DNA of 64,000 bases from an uncultured Muribaculaceae bacterium (GTDB lineage: Bacteria; Bacteroidota; Bacteroidia; Bacteroidales; Muribaculaceae). Within the stretch, counting starts at the first letter, position 1; the number at the start of each line of letters is the position of its first letter. The notes under the pieces were generated by a model. That model worked only from the letters and a program-made list of their open reading frames with translations. It did not search any database and was not told where the DNA came from. Shown one piece after another: positions 48,854-57,741 of the stretch. A program made the position numbers and the translations under genes. The DNA lies in the NCBI GenBank assembly GCA_910589055.1, contig CAJURN010000001.1, forward strand, positions 229,990 through 293,989, read 5' to 3'.

Positions 48854-50143
48854 ATGGAAAAATTGATGCAGTATGTGTGGCAACACCGTCTGTGGTCGCC
48901 TGCCGGGATGAAAACTGTAGACGGCCGACGTGTGACTGTGCTTGACCCGGGACTGCTGAACACCGATGCCGGACCTGATTTTTTCAACGCCAAGATTGAG
49001 ATTGACGGGAAGTTATGGGCCGGGAATGTCGAGATACACGTTCGCGCCTCCGACTGGCACCGCCACGGACACGATACGGACCCGGCATATGATTCGGTGG
49101 TGCTTCATGTCGTAGACCGCGACGACGCACGTATACATCGCCACGACGGCGCGGAAATACCGCAACTTGTGATGAGATGCACCCCCGATTTCCATAAGAA
49201 GTATTCCGATATGGTTGACCGTCCGCTTTCGTCGCTTGCATGCGCTGACGAAATCGGCAGTCTCTCCCCTCTTCATCTTCACGACTGGATTGATTCCCTG
49301 GCACTGTCGCGTCTTATCCGCAAGGCTGACCGCGTGCTTGAGCTTGTGCGCCGTTTCGAGGGTCATTGGGACTCGGCGATATATGTTGTGCTGGCACGAG
49401 CATTGGGATTTGGTGTCAACGGCGATGCCTTCGAGCGTCTGGCGCTGTCGCTACCGCTGCGTGCGCTACTGAAGCACCGTGACTCACTTGTGAGCGTCGA
49501 AGGCCTGCTCTTCGGTCAGTCAGGACTTATGGAAGGTCTCGACGATGGAGACGTCCACGACTACGTAAAACGGATGAAGGAGGAATATGCTTTCATGGCT
49601 AAGAAGTTCAACCTCTCGCGGCCAGCATCACTGGGATGGAAGATGGCACGTATGCGCCCGCAGAATTTTCCTCACCGACGCATCGCCACCTTGGCGGCAC
49701 TTGTGGCGTCCGGCTTCAGAATCGGATATGAAATAATTGATGCACGCGATGAGCGTGAGGCTCGGGAGCTGTTTAACGTGCCTCTCACGGGCTTTTGGGC
49801 GGGAAGATACAACTTCACATCCGAAGGCGCCCCAACAGCCTGCGCGCTTAGCTACACTTCGGTAGGAATTCTGATTATAAATGTAGTTGTGCCGGTAATC
49901 TACGCCTATGCCGAGCAGACGGGCGACGACGCCATGCGCGAGCGCGCCATAGCTATGTTGCAGAGCCTGCGACCGGAACGCAACTCAATTACAGAACTGT
50001 TTGCCGCCGCGGGAGTGCGCTGCGACAGTGCTTTCTGCAGCCAAGCACTTGTGGAACTTCGCACCAACTACTGCAATCAGCGCAAATGTCTCTACTGCCG
50101 CATAGGGCATAGATTTCTTGCTGCTAAAGCAGCAAGAAATTAA
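48854..50143 (+). CDS. DUF2851 family protein
   Basis: 429 residues from the ATG at 48854, chosen because the promoter excludes the ATG at 48815 and family members begin with MEKLxQYVW. Conserved N-terminal features: LDPGLLNTDAGPDFFNAKIEIDGKLWAGNVEIHVRASDWHRHGHDTDPAYDSVVLHVV. This pattern with Asp, Glu, His and charged strands suggests a nuclease-like or other metal-binding active site (inference). The C terminus has a Cys-rich segment CNQRKCLYCRIG. Function unknown; the family is widespread in Bacteroidota. It is followed by the pyrimidine-rich repeat at 50170. Confidence 0.88.
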   Translation: MEKLMQYVWQHRLWSPAGMKTVDGRRVTVLDPGLLNTDAGPDFFNAKIEIDGKLWAGNVEIHVRASDWHRHGHDTDPAYDSVVLHVVDRDDARIHRHDGAEIPQLVMRCTPDFHKKYSDMVDRPLSSLACADEIGSLSPLHLHDWIDSLALSRLIRKADRVLELVRRFEGHWDSAIYVVLARALGFGVNGDAFERLALSLPLRALLKHRDSLVSVEGLLFGQSGLMEGLDDGDVHDYVKRMKEEYAFMAKKFNLSRPASLGWKMARMRPQNFPHRRIATLAALVASGFRIGYEIIDARDEREARELFNVPLTGFWAGRYNFTSEGAPTACALSYTSVGILIINVVVPVIYAYAEQTGDDAMRERAIAMLQSLRPERNSITELFAAAGVRCDSAFCSQALVELRTNYCNQRKCLYCRIGHRFLAAKAARN

Positions 50144-50169
50144 GTAAAAAGTATTAAGTATGAAGTATG

Positions 50170-50311
50170 GGTCTTATAGGTCCAATAAGACCTATAAGAC
50201 CTATTTCCTTGCCTACTTTGCCTTCCCTTGCCTATTTCACCTTACTTTGCCTTATATTGCCTATTTCACCTTCCCTTGCCTTACTTTGCCTTCCCCTCGC
50301 CTACCCTACAC
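50170..50311. repeat. Degenerate 9-10-bp repeats between convergent genes
   Basis: Starts with nonamers GGTCTTATA, GGTCCAATA, AGACCTATA, AGACCTATT, then turns into TTGCCTA/TTTGCCTT/TTTCACCTT units of 9-11 bp. The first part matches the repeats at 26875 and 57616. The right end reaches into the last bases of the pseudouridine synthase gene. Confidence 0.65.
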
Positions 50312-51238
50312 CATTTTAAGGAATCCGGCGGGGATGGGGGTGGAGAAATTCATGTCCTTCTGCGTCATGGGATGCACGAAGCGCAGGGTGCGGGCATGCA
50401 GGGCAAGACGATGTATGGGCGATGTTTTGGCGCCATAGCGGCGGTCGCCTGCGATGGGGTGGCCGGAGTCCTTCATGTGGACGCGAATCTGATTTTTGCG
50501 TCCTGTCTCCAAGCTCAGCTCCACCAGGGAGTATCCTCCGCGGGTCTTTAGCGTAGTATAGCGCGTTACGGCGAGCTGGCCTTCTTCGGGTTTCTCTACG
50601 GAATACACCTCATGGGCGGAGTTCTCGGCAAGATAACTGCGGATTTCGCCCTCTTCAGGGTCAAGCGCACCGTTTTCCACAACAGCCACATAGCGGCGTT
50701 CGAGCACCATATTGTTCCAGTTGTGCTGCATGCGCTCCTTGGCTTCAATGCTTTTGGCAAACATCATCAGGCCGGATGTGTGCTGGTCGAGACGGTGTAC
50801 GATGAAAATCTTGTTTCTCGGATCCTTGCGCTTGAGATATTCGCGCAGGAGGGAGTATGCTGTGCCCTCTTTCTTTGAGTCAGTACCCATTGATAGAAGT
50901 CCGTAGCCCTTGTTCACCACAATGACGTCGTCGTCCTCATACACGATTTTAAGGCGCGGATTGCTGAATGTCTGGAACTCGCGGGAGGTGTTGACGCGCA
51001 CGGTGTCGCCTGCGGCCAAAGCGGTGTCAAACTGCGTTGTCACCTTGCCGTTGACCTCCACCTGACGGTGTTTCAGATAGTCCTTTACGGTAGTCTTCTT
51101 GCGGTCGGGCATTGACGCGAAAAGGAATTCAAGAAGTTTTGCTTCTTCCGCGGGTTTGAATGTGAGTATTATGTCGGGGCGGAACGGTGCGTGGGGCTGT
51201 GTGCCGGGCTTTGCCGCCAAGGGTTTGCGTGATGCCAT
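50306..51238 (-). CDS. RluA-family 23S rRNA/tRNA pseudouridine synthase
   Basis: 310 residues from the ATG at 51238, 14 bp after the topA stop; an upstream ATG at 51298 lies inside topA. An N-terminal S4-like RNA-binding domain (LLEFLFASMPDRKKTTVKDYLKHRQVEVNGKV) precedes the catalytic domain with the family motif IVHRLDQHTSGLMMFAKS, whose Asp is the catalytic residue. Further RluA motifs are YVAVVEN, LVELSLETGRKNQIRVHM and HPIAGDRRYG. The exact RNA target (RluC, RluD or a tRNA) is not clear. Probably co-transcribed with topA. Confidence 0.92.
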   Translation of the reverse strand: MASRKPLAAKPGTQPHAPFRPDIILTFKPAEEAKLLEFLFASMPDRKKTTVKDYLKHRQVEVNGKVTTQFDTALAAGDTVRVNTSREFQTFSNPRLKIVYEDDDVIVVNKGYGLLSMGTDSKKEGTAYSLLREYLKRKDPRNKIFIVHRLDQHTSGLMMFAKSIEAKERMQHNWNNMVLERRYVAVVENGALDPEEGEIRSYLAENSAHEVYSVEKPEEGQLAVTRYTTLKTRGGYSLVELSLETGRKNQIRVHMKDSGHPIAGDRRYGAKTSPIHRLALHARTLRFVHPMTQKDMNFSTPIPAGFLKMV

Positions 51239-51251
51239 GTGTGTGGGGGAG

Positions 51252-53603
51252 TTATTTCTTGCGTTTTGATGCGCCGCGTTTCGGCTTGGCAGGAGCATCG
51301 TCGGCGCTCTTGATAATTGCCGACACTTCGTCGAACGACAGTGTGGCCGGGTCTGCTACCGAGCGCGGAATCTTGTAGTTGGTCTTGTGGCTGCAGATGT
51401 ATATGCCGTAGCGTCCGTTGAGAATCTGCACCTCGGGGTCTTCGTCGAAGGTCTTGACAACCTTCTGAGCCTCTTCACGGCGTTTTTCCTCAATCAGTTC
51501 CACAGCCTGCTCGAGAGTAAGCTCGGCGGGGGCTATGTCCTTGGGGATTGACACGAATTTGCCGTCGTGGCGAACATACGGGCCAAAACGACCGATAGCC
51601 ACAGTGACGTCCTTATCTTCGAAATCGCCAAGCGTACGGGGGAATTCAAAGAGTTTCAGAGCCTCCTCGAGGGTGATTGTGGAGAGCGACTGATGTTTGA
51701 GCAGCGAAGCAAAGCGGGGCTTGCGCTCGGTGTCGGTGCCGCCAATCTGCACTACGGGGCCGTAGCGTCCGATTTTCACCGAAACGGGTTCTCCGCTCAC
51801 GGGATCGGTGCCAAGATTGCGTTCGCCGAATTTCGGACCGTTGCCGATGGTGAGCGCCTGGTCCACAGAGGGGTGGAAGAGGTTGTAGAAGTCGCCAATC
51901 TCATTTGCCCACTTGAGGTCGCCTGCGGCGATTTCATCGAAACGCTCCTCGATGCGCGCGGTGAAATTATAGTCGAGGATGTCGGGGAAGTATTCGGTGA
52001 GGAAGTCGTTGACAATCGTACCGATGTCGGTGGGCAGGAGTTTGCCCTTTTCAGAGCCGGTGATTTCGGTGCGTGTCTCGGCTGTAATGCTGCCGCCGTC
52101 GGCCGCGGAGAGTGTGAGAGTGGCATAGTTGCGCGGTGAACCGTCCTTCTCGCCACGCACCACGTACTCGCGCTGCTGTATGGTGGAGATTGTGGGAGCG
52201 TAGGTCGACGGACGTCCGATGCCGAGGTCTTCCATTTTCTTCACAAGGGAGGCTTCGGTGTAGCGCGGAGGATGCTGGGTGAAGCGTTCCGTGGCGCACA
52301 CGTCGATGTAAGTCAGGCTTTCGCCGGAAGTCATTGCGGGAAGTGTCTCGGATGCTGCCGAATCCTGCTCGTCGTCGTGGCCTTCGATATATACTTTAAG
52401 GAAGCCGTCGAATTTAATTACCTCGCCGGATGCGGTGAAGGTTTCGCGGCGCGACGAAGGAATTATCTCCACAGTGGTCTTCTCGATTTCGGCATCGGCC
52501 ATCTGCGAAGCTATGGCGCGTTTGCGGATAAGGGCGTAGAGACGCTTTTCCTGCGCCGTGCCGTCTTCGAGCGTAGTGCGGTCGATGTATGTCGGGCGGA
52601 TTGCCTCGTGGGCTTCCTGCGCACCCTTGGAGTTGGTGTGGAAGCGGCGGGTGTGGAGGTATTCCGGTCCTATTTTTTCGGTGATTTCCGAAGCTATGGC
52701 TGTCAGGGCCTCTTCGGAGAGGTTCACGGAGTCGGTACGCATGTAGGTGATGTGACCGTTTTCGTAGAGGTGCTGGGCAATCATCATTGTCTGCGACACG
52801 GAGAATCCGAGCTTGCGCGCCGCTTCCTGCTGGAGGGTGGAAGTGGTGAAAGGCGGTGCCGGACTCTTGCGCAGGGGCTTCACATTGATTTCGCCTACGC
52901 TGAATGAAGCGTCGCGGCAGTCCTCGAGCATAGCCATGGCCTCTTTTTCAGAGTCGAGACGGTGGTTGAGCTCGGCCTTGATTACGCGTGCGGGGTCGGA
53001 TGACGCGCCGTTGAAGCGTGCCGTTACCCTGAAGTAAGGTTCGCTCACGAAGTTGCGGATTTCATTCTCACGTTCCACAATAAGCCTTACCGCCACCGAC
53101 TGCACGCGTCCGGCCGACAGAGCCGGTTTGAGTCGCTTCCAAAGCACCGGCGACAGCTCGAAACCGACAATGCGGTCGAGCACGCGTCGTGCCTGCTGGG
53201 CGTCGACACGGTTGATATCAATCTGCCTCGGATTGGCGATTGCATTGAGGATGGCTTTCTTCGTGATTTCGTGGAAAACGATACGGCGCGTGTTCTCGGG
53301 CTTGAGACCGAGCACCTCATACAGGTGCCAGGCGATAGCCTCTCCCTCGCGGTCCTCATCGGAAGCGAGCCACACGGTGTCGGCTTTTTCGGCCGCCTTC
53401 TTCAGTTCGTCGACGAGCTGGGTCTTGTCTTCGGGAATCTCATACAGGGGGCTGAAGCCGTTTTCAACATCAATGCTGAAACTTTTCTTTTTCAGATCGC
53501 GGATGTGTCCGTAGCTGGACATGACGCGATAGTCACTTCCGAGAAATTTTTCTATTGTCTTGGCTTTTGCCGGAGACTCGACGATAACAAGATTTTTAGG
53601 CAT
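51252..53603 (-). CDS. topA: DNA topoisomerase I
   Basis: 783 residues. The toprim domain begins LVIVESPAKAKTIEKFL and has ASDEDREGEAIAWHL; the catalytic Tyr is in ITYMRTDSVNLS. It relaxes negative supercoils in front of and behind transcription. C-terminal repeats (LGTDPVSGEPVSVKIGRYGPVVQIG; VTVAIGRFGPYVRHDGKFVSIP; ILNGRYGIYICSHKTNYKIP) are the zinc-free topoisomerase C-terminal repeat type, ending in a Lys-rich tail (KPKRGASKRKK). No Cys4 zinc fingers are present. Only a -7-like element (TAATTTTG, complement of 53633-53640) is visible before the start. Confidence 0.96.
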   Translation of the reverse strand: MPKNLVIVESPAKAKTIEKFLGSDYRVMSSYGHIRDLKKKSFSIDVENGFSPLYEIPEDKTQLVDELKKAAEKADTVWLASDEDREGEAIAWHLYEVLGLKPENTRRIVFHEITKKAILNAIANPRQIDINRVDAQQARRVLDRIVGFELSPVLWKRLKPALSAGRVQSVAVRLIVERENEIRNFVSEPYFRVTARFNGASSDPARVIKAELNHRLDSEKEAMAMLEDCRDASFSVGEINVKPLRKSPAPPFTTSTLQQEAARKLGFSVSQTMMIAQHLYENGHITYMRTDSVNLSEEALTAIASEITEKIGPEYLHTRRFHTNSKGAQEAHEAIRPTYIDRTTLEDGTAQEKRLYALIRKRAIASQMADAEIEKTTVEIIPSSRRETFTASGEVIKFDGFLKVYIEGHDDEQDSAASETLPAMTSGESLTYIDVCATERFTQHPPRYTEASLVKKMEDLGIGRPSTYAPTISTIQQREYVVRGEKDGSPRNYATLTLSAADGGSITAETRTEITGSEKGKLLPTDIGTIVNDFLTEYFPDILDYNFTARIEERFDEIAAGDLKWANEIGDFYNLFHPSVDQALTIGNGPKFGERNLGTDPVSGEPVSVKIGRYGPVVQIGGTDTERKPRFASLLKHQSLSTITLEEALKLFEFPRTLGDFEDKDVTVAIGRFGPYVRHDGKFVSIPKDIAPAELTLEQAVELIEEKRREEAQKVVKTFDEDPEVQILNGRYGIYICSHKTNYKIPRSVADPATLSFDEVSAIIKSADDAPAKPKRGASKRKK

Positions 53604-53632
53604 GCGTATAGTGCTTTTTGTGGTTCGAGCGA

Positions 53633-53640
53633 CAAAATTA
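53633..53640 (-). promoter_or_regulatory. -7 element of topA
   Basis: Minus-strand TAATTTTG, matching TAnnTTTG; no TTTG box upstream at the expected distance. The leader would be about 25 nt. Confidence 0.45.
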
Positions 53641-53737
53641 GAAAAAATCCTATATAATTAATGTATGTCGCCCGATAAAATTTAACTAAACTGCCAATTG
53701 TTCGGCTGTTCAGCCATTAAAACGCTTGAAGCGGATG

Positions 53738-54553
53738 CTAAGTTGTGGTGCGGAGCCATATTTCACGGCCTGCGCGCGCGATTATGAAAACTCCCGCCAT
53801 TATGAGTACAATCATTGCCGAACAAGGCACGTCCACTATTGCCGACATCATAAGTCCGGCCACCGACGTGAGCAGCGATATCACCGCCGAAAGTATCATG
53901 ATGGGGCGGAAACGGTGGTAGAAAATTTCGGCTGTCATCATGGGAAGCGAGAGCATCGACATCAGCAGCATAATGCCTACGAGACGTATGGTGAGCACGA
54001 TACAGACGGCCACGAGCACTGTCATGGCGTAGGATATGAAGCGCGTGTGCATGCCTATGACAGTTGCGAAATCGCGGTCGAAGGCACACACCACTATCTG
54101 CCGGAAATACAGGGCGAAGAAAGCTATGAGTATTGCCGTGTAGATGCCGAAGGTCACGAGGTCGGCCACCGACACCGTGAGGATGTTGCCGAAAAGGAAG
54201 GCATTGAGCTCCGGAACATAGCCGGGTGTCATAAACACAAACAGCACACCCACGGCCATTCCGAGCGACCATATCACTGCAATAGCCGAGTCTTCCCTGA
54301 GCCGGAAGCGGCTCGACATCCATTCCACGCCCACCGACGAGAGCACGGCCACCACGGCAGCCGCGGCAATGGGGTTGATGCCGAAGAAGTAGCCCATACC
54401 GAGACCTCCGAAGCAGGCATGTGTGATACCTCCGGAAATGGCTACAAGGCGGCGTGTGATGATGTAGGTGCCAATAATCGCGGCACAGATGCTTATGAGC
54501 ACAACGCTCACGAGGGCGTTGCTGAAAAAGGAGTATTGGAGTATGTCAAGCAT
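53738..54553 (-). CDS. Metal ABC transporter permease (ZnuB/ABC-3 family)
   Basis: 271 residues, seven to eight hydrophobic helices. Family features: MLDILQYSFFSNALVSVVLISICAAIIGTYIITRRLVAISGGITHACFGGLGMGYFFG at the start, followed by DSAIAVIWSLGMAVGVLFVFM and LVGIMLLMSMLSLPMMTAEIF. Typically imports zinc or manganese with a periplasmic binding protein and an ATPase; neither is in the window. It follows the Cys-rich protein at 54571 by 17 bp, so both are in the PatB-aroA operon. Confidence 0.9.
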   Translation of the reverse strand: MLDILQYSFFSNALVSVVLISICAAIIGTYIITRRLVAISGGITHACFGGLGMGYFFGINPIAAAAVVAVLSSVGVEWMSSRFRLREDSAIAVIWSLGMAVGVLFVFMTPGYVPELNAFLFGNILTVSVADLVTFGIYTAILIAFFALYFRQIVVCAFDRDFATVIGMHTRFISYAMTVLVAVCIVLTIRLVGIMLLMSMLSLPMMTAEIFYHRFRPIMILSAVISLLTSVAGLMMSAIVDVPCSAMIVLIMAGVFIIARAGREIWLRTTT

Positions 54554-54570
54554 ATGATTTCAGACGTCTG

Positions 54571-54999
54571 TCATGATACAGACTTCATGGCACGGGCCTC
54601 GGCCACAATCATGAGAAGCTCCTCACGTATGGCCGACGGCAGTTCTATTCCGCGCAACTGTATGCTCCGCGCCCATCCGGCGATGTCGTCGGGGCGGAGG
54701 GTGAGCAGTATGTCGCGGAATTCATCTTCCTCGACGTCGGAGTAAGCGTCGGCACCGCGTCCGCGGAAGCGGTCGAGTTCCTCGTCGTCGTAATATTCTA
54801 TATTTTCCGATACGGAAGCAAGCAGGGAGTCGCGTTCGCAGGTGATGTGCATACCGCAACATTCTTCTCCGGCATCGTCATCAGTTGCCGATGCGGCATC
54901 TTCCTCCCGCCCCGGTTCCGGAGCGGTGAGACGGTGGTGGATATACAGCGCGAGACCCACGCCCACGATGGCACAGAGAAGTATCAGCGCTACTGTCAT
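54571..54999 (-). CDS. Membrane-anchored protein with a CCGxHxxC motif, unknown function
   Basis: 142 residues. One N-terminal helix (VALILLCAIVGVGLALYIHH) followed by an acidic linker, then EECCGMHITCERDSL (about 45-60), a Cys-Cys-His-Cys cluster that could bind a metal ion or be oxidised. The rest is acidic and helical (YYDDEELDRFRGRGADAYSDVEEDEFRDILLTL, then LPSAIREELLMIVAEARAM). Proteins with this motif seem conserved in Bacteroidales next to aroA and a ZnuB-like permease. It overlaps aroA by 4 bp (54996-54999). A link to metal transport is inference from position only. Confidence 0.7.
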   Translation of the reverse strand: MTVALILLCAIVGVGLALYIHHRLTAPEPGREEDAASATDDDAGEECCGMHITCERDSLLASVSENIEYYDDEELDRFRGRGADAYSDVEEDEFRDILLTLRPDDIAGWARSIQLRGIELPSAIREELLMIVAEARAMKSVS

Positions 55000-56264
55000 T
55001 CTTCCGGTTCGATGGGTTGTACAGGAACGGCTGCGTCGACTATGCGGAATCCCGCACGCGTCAGGTCTTCCCAGAATGAAGGATAGGATTTATCAACCAC
55101 ACCTGCGTCGCGGATCACAATACCCGGAATGAAAATCGACGCCGGAGCAAAGGACATGGCTATGCGGTGGTCGTTCCAGGTGTCAATCTCGGGAAGTTCG
55201 GAAATCGGGTGGCGGCGTCCGTCCCAGCTTATCACGTTGTCGCTCTCGATGTCAATTACCACACCTAATTTCAGAAGTTCGGTGCGCAGACATTCAAGGC
55301 GGTCACACTCCTTGTGGCGCAGTGCCGAAACGCCTGTAAATCGGAAAGGCACGCCGGCCATGACCGATGTAACGGCCATTGACAGCACCGCATCGGGGAT
55401 GTCGGACATGTCAACGTCGAGCCGCGAAAACAATTCGGGCGAGGCCGACAGCTCGGCGCCTTCATCGGTGTATTCGGTGACAACTCCAAGGCGCTCAAAT
55501 ATCTGCGCCACGGCGCGGTCGCCCTGAAGGGCATCCTGCTTCAGACCTTCGATTGTCACCCATCCGGCGGAAATCGCTGCAATCTCATACCAGAAGCTCG
55601 CAGCGCTCCAATCGGGTTCGGCATCATCGGCGGTACGGAGATACGGAGTGTTCGGCACATCCACGCTGTCGCGCTCAAGCACAACCTCCACTCCGCGGCG
55701 ACGCATCATTTCGGCGGTCATGCGGATGTAAGGCAGCGAGGCGATTTCGCCCCTGAGGTCAATCCGCAAGGGATTCTCCATGGTCGGGGAAATCATCATC
55801 AGCGCCGATATAAACTGCGAACTCAGCCCGGCGTTGATTGCCACATCGCCGCCCGAGAGTTTCCGTCCGGTTATTTCCAGCGGAGGGAAGCCTTCACGGC
55901 CTGTGTAGCTTATTTTCGCACCCATGTCGCGCAGGGCATCCACGAGCGGCCCGATGGGACGGTTGCACATGCGTTCCGAGCCTGTGAGAGTGACGGTGCG
56001 GCCCGGCAGCGCGGCAAAAAGAGCCGTGAGGAAGCGCATGGCAGTTCCGGCCGCGCCAACATCGACGGTCGAAGTCGAGGGATTCTCGAGGATATGGCGC
56101 AGGATGGCAGTATCGGTGCAATCGGCGGTCTGGTCGGCCGGAAGAGTCACGACTCCCGGGGTAAGGTAGGCCATCACGAGCGCACGGGCGCTGATACTCT
56201 TGCTCAGCGGCAGGCGCACGGTGGTTTCAATGATTTCTTCAGGAGGGAATATACGGTAGTCCAT
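54996..56264 (-). CDS. aroA: 3-phosphoshikimate 1-carboxyvinyltransferase (EPSP synthase)
   Basis: 422 residues. It transfers enolpyruvyl from PEP to shikimate 3-phosphate in aromatic amino acid synthesis. The start has LPLSKSISARALVMAYL, the phosphate-binding loop; DVGAAGTAMRFLTALFAALPG is the PEP site, followed by GSERMCNRPIGPLVDALRDMGA, SSQFISALMM and TWNDHRIAMSFAPA near the C terminus. It overlaps the next gene by 4 bp and starts 18 bp after the PatB-like gene, so all are one operon. Confidence 0.95.
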   Translation of the reverse strand: MDYRIFPPEEIIETTVRLPLSKSISARALVMAYLTPGVVTLPADQTADCTDTAILRHILENPSTSTVDVGAAGTAMRFLTALFAALPGRTVTLTGSERMCNRPIGPLVDALRDMGAKISYTGREGFPPLEITGRKLSGGDVAINAGLSSQFISALMMISPTMENPLRIDLRGEIASLPYIRMTAEMMRRRGVEVVLERDSVDVPNTPYLRTADDAEPDWSAASFWYEIAAISAGWVTIEGLKQDALQGDRAVAQIFERLGVVTEYTDEGAELSASPELFSRLDVDMSDIPDAVLSMAVTSVMAGVPFRFTGVSALRHKECDRLECLRTELLKLGVVIDIESDNVISWDGRRHPISELPEIDTWNDHRIAMSFAPASIFIPGIVIRDAGVVDKSYPSFWEDLTRAGFRIVDAAVPVQPIEPEE

Positions 56265-56282
56265 GAGGTTCGGAGTCTTGAG

Positions 56283-57485
56283 TTACTTGCAGGATACGCA
56301 ATCGGGGCATACTTCGGCAATGGCGCTCCGCAGATTTTCAAGCGCCTTGGCGAGTACCGAGCGGGGAGTGCCCACATTGAGGCGTGCGAATCCGTTGCCC
56401 TGCGAGCCGAACATCGTGCCGTCGTTGAGCGCAAGATGAGCCTTGTCAAGCAGCAGCGCCATGATTTCCTTCTGACACAGGTGCAGTTCGCGGAAATCAA
56501 GCCATACGAGGAAAGATGCCTGCGGAGCAATGAGTTTCATGCCCGGAATCTCGCGGGCTATGAATTCTGAAGCAAACTCGATGTTATCCTCCACATAGCG
56601 GAGCATCTGATTGAGCCAGTCCTCACCGGTGGTATAAGCAGCTTCGGCGCCGATGGTCGATATGAGCACGGGCGAGTTAAACTCGTTGGCCTCGAGCCAT
56701 GCGTAGTACGGGTCGCGCAACTCGGGATTCTTGACAACCATCCATGAGCTTACGAGTCCGGGGATATTGAACGTCTTCGACGGTGCACCGAGCATCACAC
56801 CAATTGCGCGGGCGTCGTCGCTCACGGCAAGGAAGGGGATGTGGCGGATATTATGGAGCATCAGGTCGCCGTGGATTTCATCGCTTACAACCACCGTCCC
56901 GGCGCGGCGGCACATGGAGGCCAGGCGTGCGAGGGTGTCGGCGTCCCACTGGATACCGATAGGATTGTGGGGGTTGCAGAGAATGAGCAGACGGGGCTTC
57001 TCGCGGTCAAGTATCTCCTGGAGGCCATCGAGGTCCATGCGGTAAGTACGTCCGTCAAAAATCAGGGGATTTTCCACCACGCGGCGTCCGTTGCCTTCAA
57101 CAACTGTGCGGAACGGCGTATAGACCGGCGGCTGAATCACTACCGCATCGTCCTTATGGGTGAAGTAGTTGACAGCATAGGCGATACCTTTCACCACACC
57201 GGGCACAAATGTAAGTTCTTCGCGGCTCACGGCAAATCCGTGGCGGTGCATGTTCCAGTCGATAATCGACTGCCAATAGCCGTCGGAAGCCTCGGAATAT
57301 CCGAGCACGGGATGACGGAGACGACGCAGCAGAGCCTCGGTGATTTCGGGGCACACTGCAAAATCAAGGTCTGCAATCCAAAGCGGAGTAAGGTCGTGGC
57401 GACCGAAAACGCGGTCGAGCCTGTCGATTTTTACGGCAGATGTGCCGCGGCGATCAATGACGCTGTCGAAGTCGTATTTCTTCAT
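56283..57485 (-). CDS. MalY/PatB-family PLP-dependent lyase/aminotransferase
   Basis: 400 residues. The start YDFDSVIDRRGTSAVKIDRLDRVFGRHDLTPLWIADLDFAVCPEI is the hallmark of the MalY/PatB type. The PLP Lys is in GAPSKTFNIPGLVSSWMVV, and the cofactor pocket has NPHNPIGIQWD and VVVSDEIHGDLML. Relatives are cystathionine beta-lyases that release homocysteine or cysteine-derived sulfide; some are transcriptional repressors (MalY). It is the first gene of a four-gene operon with aroA, a Cys-rich protein and a metal permease. The link with aroA is unclear; the enzyme might supply or remove a sulfur amino acid. Confidence 0.9.
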   Translation of the reverse strand: MKKYDFDSVIDRRGTSAVKIDRLDRVFGRHDLTPLWIADLDFAVCPEITEALLRRLRHPVLGYSEASDGYWQSIIDWNMHRHGFAVSREELTFVPGVVKGIAYAVNYFTHKDDAVVIQPPVYTPFRTVVEGNGRRVVENPLIFDGRTYRMDLDGLQEILDREKPRLLILCNPHNPIGIQWDADTLARLASMCRRAGTVVVSDEIHGDLMLHNIRHIPFLAVSDDARAIGVMLGAPSKTFNIPGLVSSWMVVKNPELRDPYYAWLEANEFNSPVLISTIGAEAAYTTGEDWLNQMLRYVEDNIEFASEFIAREIPGMKLIAPQASFLVWLDFRELHLCQKEIMALLLDKAHLALNDGTMFGSQGNGFARLNVGTPRSVLAKALENLRSAIAEVCPDCVSCK

Positions 57486-57580
57486 GGTTATGTTGGAGAG
57501 ATGTCTTTTATTGTTTTACGCTCACAAAATTACGAATAAGAGAGCGCAAAGCAAAATTTATTTTAGCTTTGCCGAACGAA

Positions 57581-57609
57581 AAAAGCTCCCGCTGTTTCTT
57601 CGCGGGAGC
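57581..57609 (-). terminator. Terminator of nagB
   Basis: GCTCCCGC (57585-57592) pairs with GCGGGAGC (57602-57609) and the minus strand continues into T (A run 57581-57584 and before). It lies beyond the 57616-57706 repeat, so nagB mRNA would include the repeat. Confidence 0.75.
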
Positions 57610-57615
57610 CTTTCT

Positions 57616-57735
57616 CTTATTGGACTTATAGGTCTTATAAGACTTATGGGACTTATAGGCCTAATTAGTCTTATTAGACCCATTAGACCTATCAGGCCTA
57701 TTGTGGCCTTATTACCTTTCTTGCCTTCTTAGCCT
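57616..57735. repeat. Tandem array of 9-bp repeats (CTTATWRGN)
   Basis: At least nine contiguous nonamers from 57616: CTTATTGGA, CTTATAGGT, CTTATAAGA, CTTATGGGA, CTTATAGGC, CTAATTAGT, CTTATTAGA, CCCATTAGA, CCTATCAGG, then decay to CCTTATTACC and TTCTTGCC units. Related arrays are at 26875 and 50170. Confidence 0.8.
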
Positions 57736-57741
57736 AAACAA

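Noticed and set aside
57340..57732. ORF of 130 codons with LIGLIRL-type repeats across the nonamer array
   Set aside because: The repeat peptide results from the 9-bp DNA repeat read in three frames; it overlaps the aminotransferase start on the opposite strand and has no start-proximal signal.
57616..57735. CRISPR array
   Set aside because: Units are 9 bp with no spacers and no cas genes.
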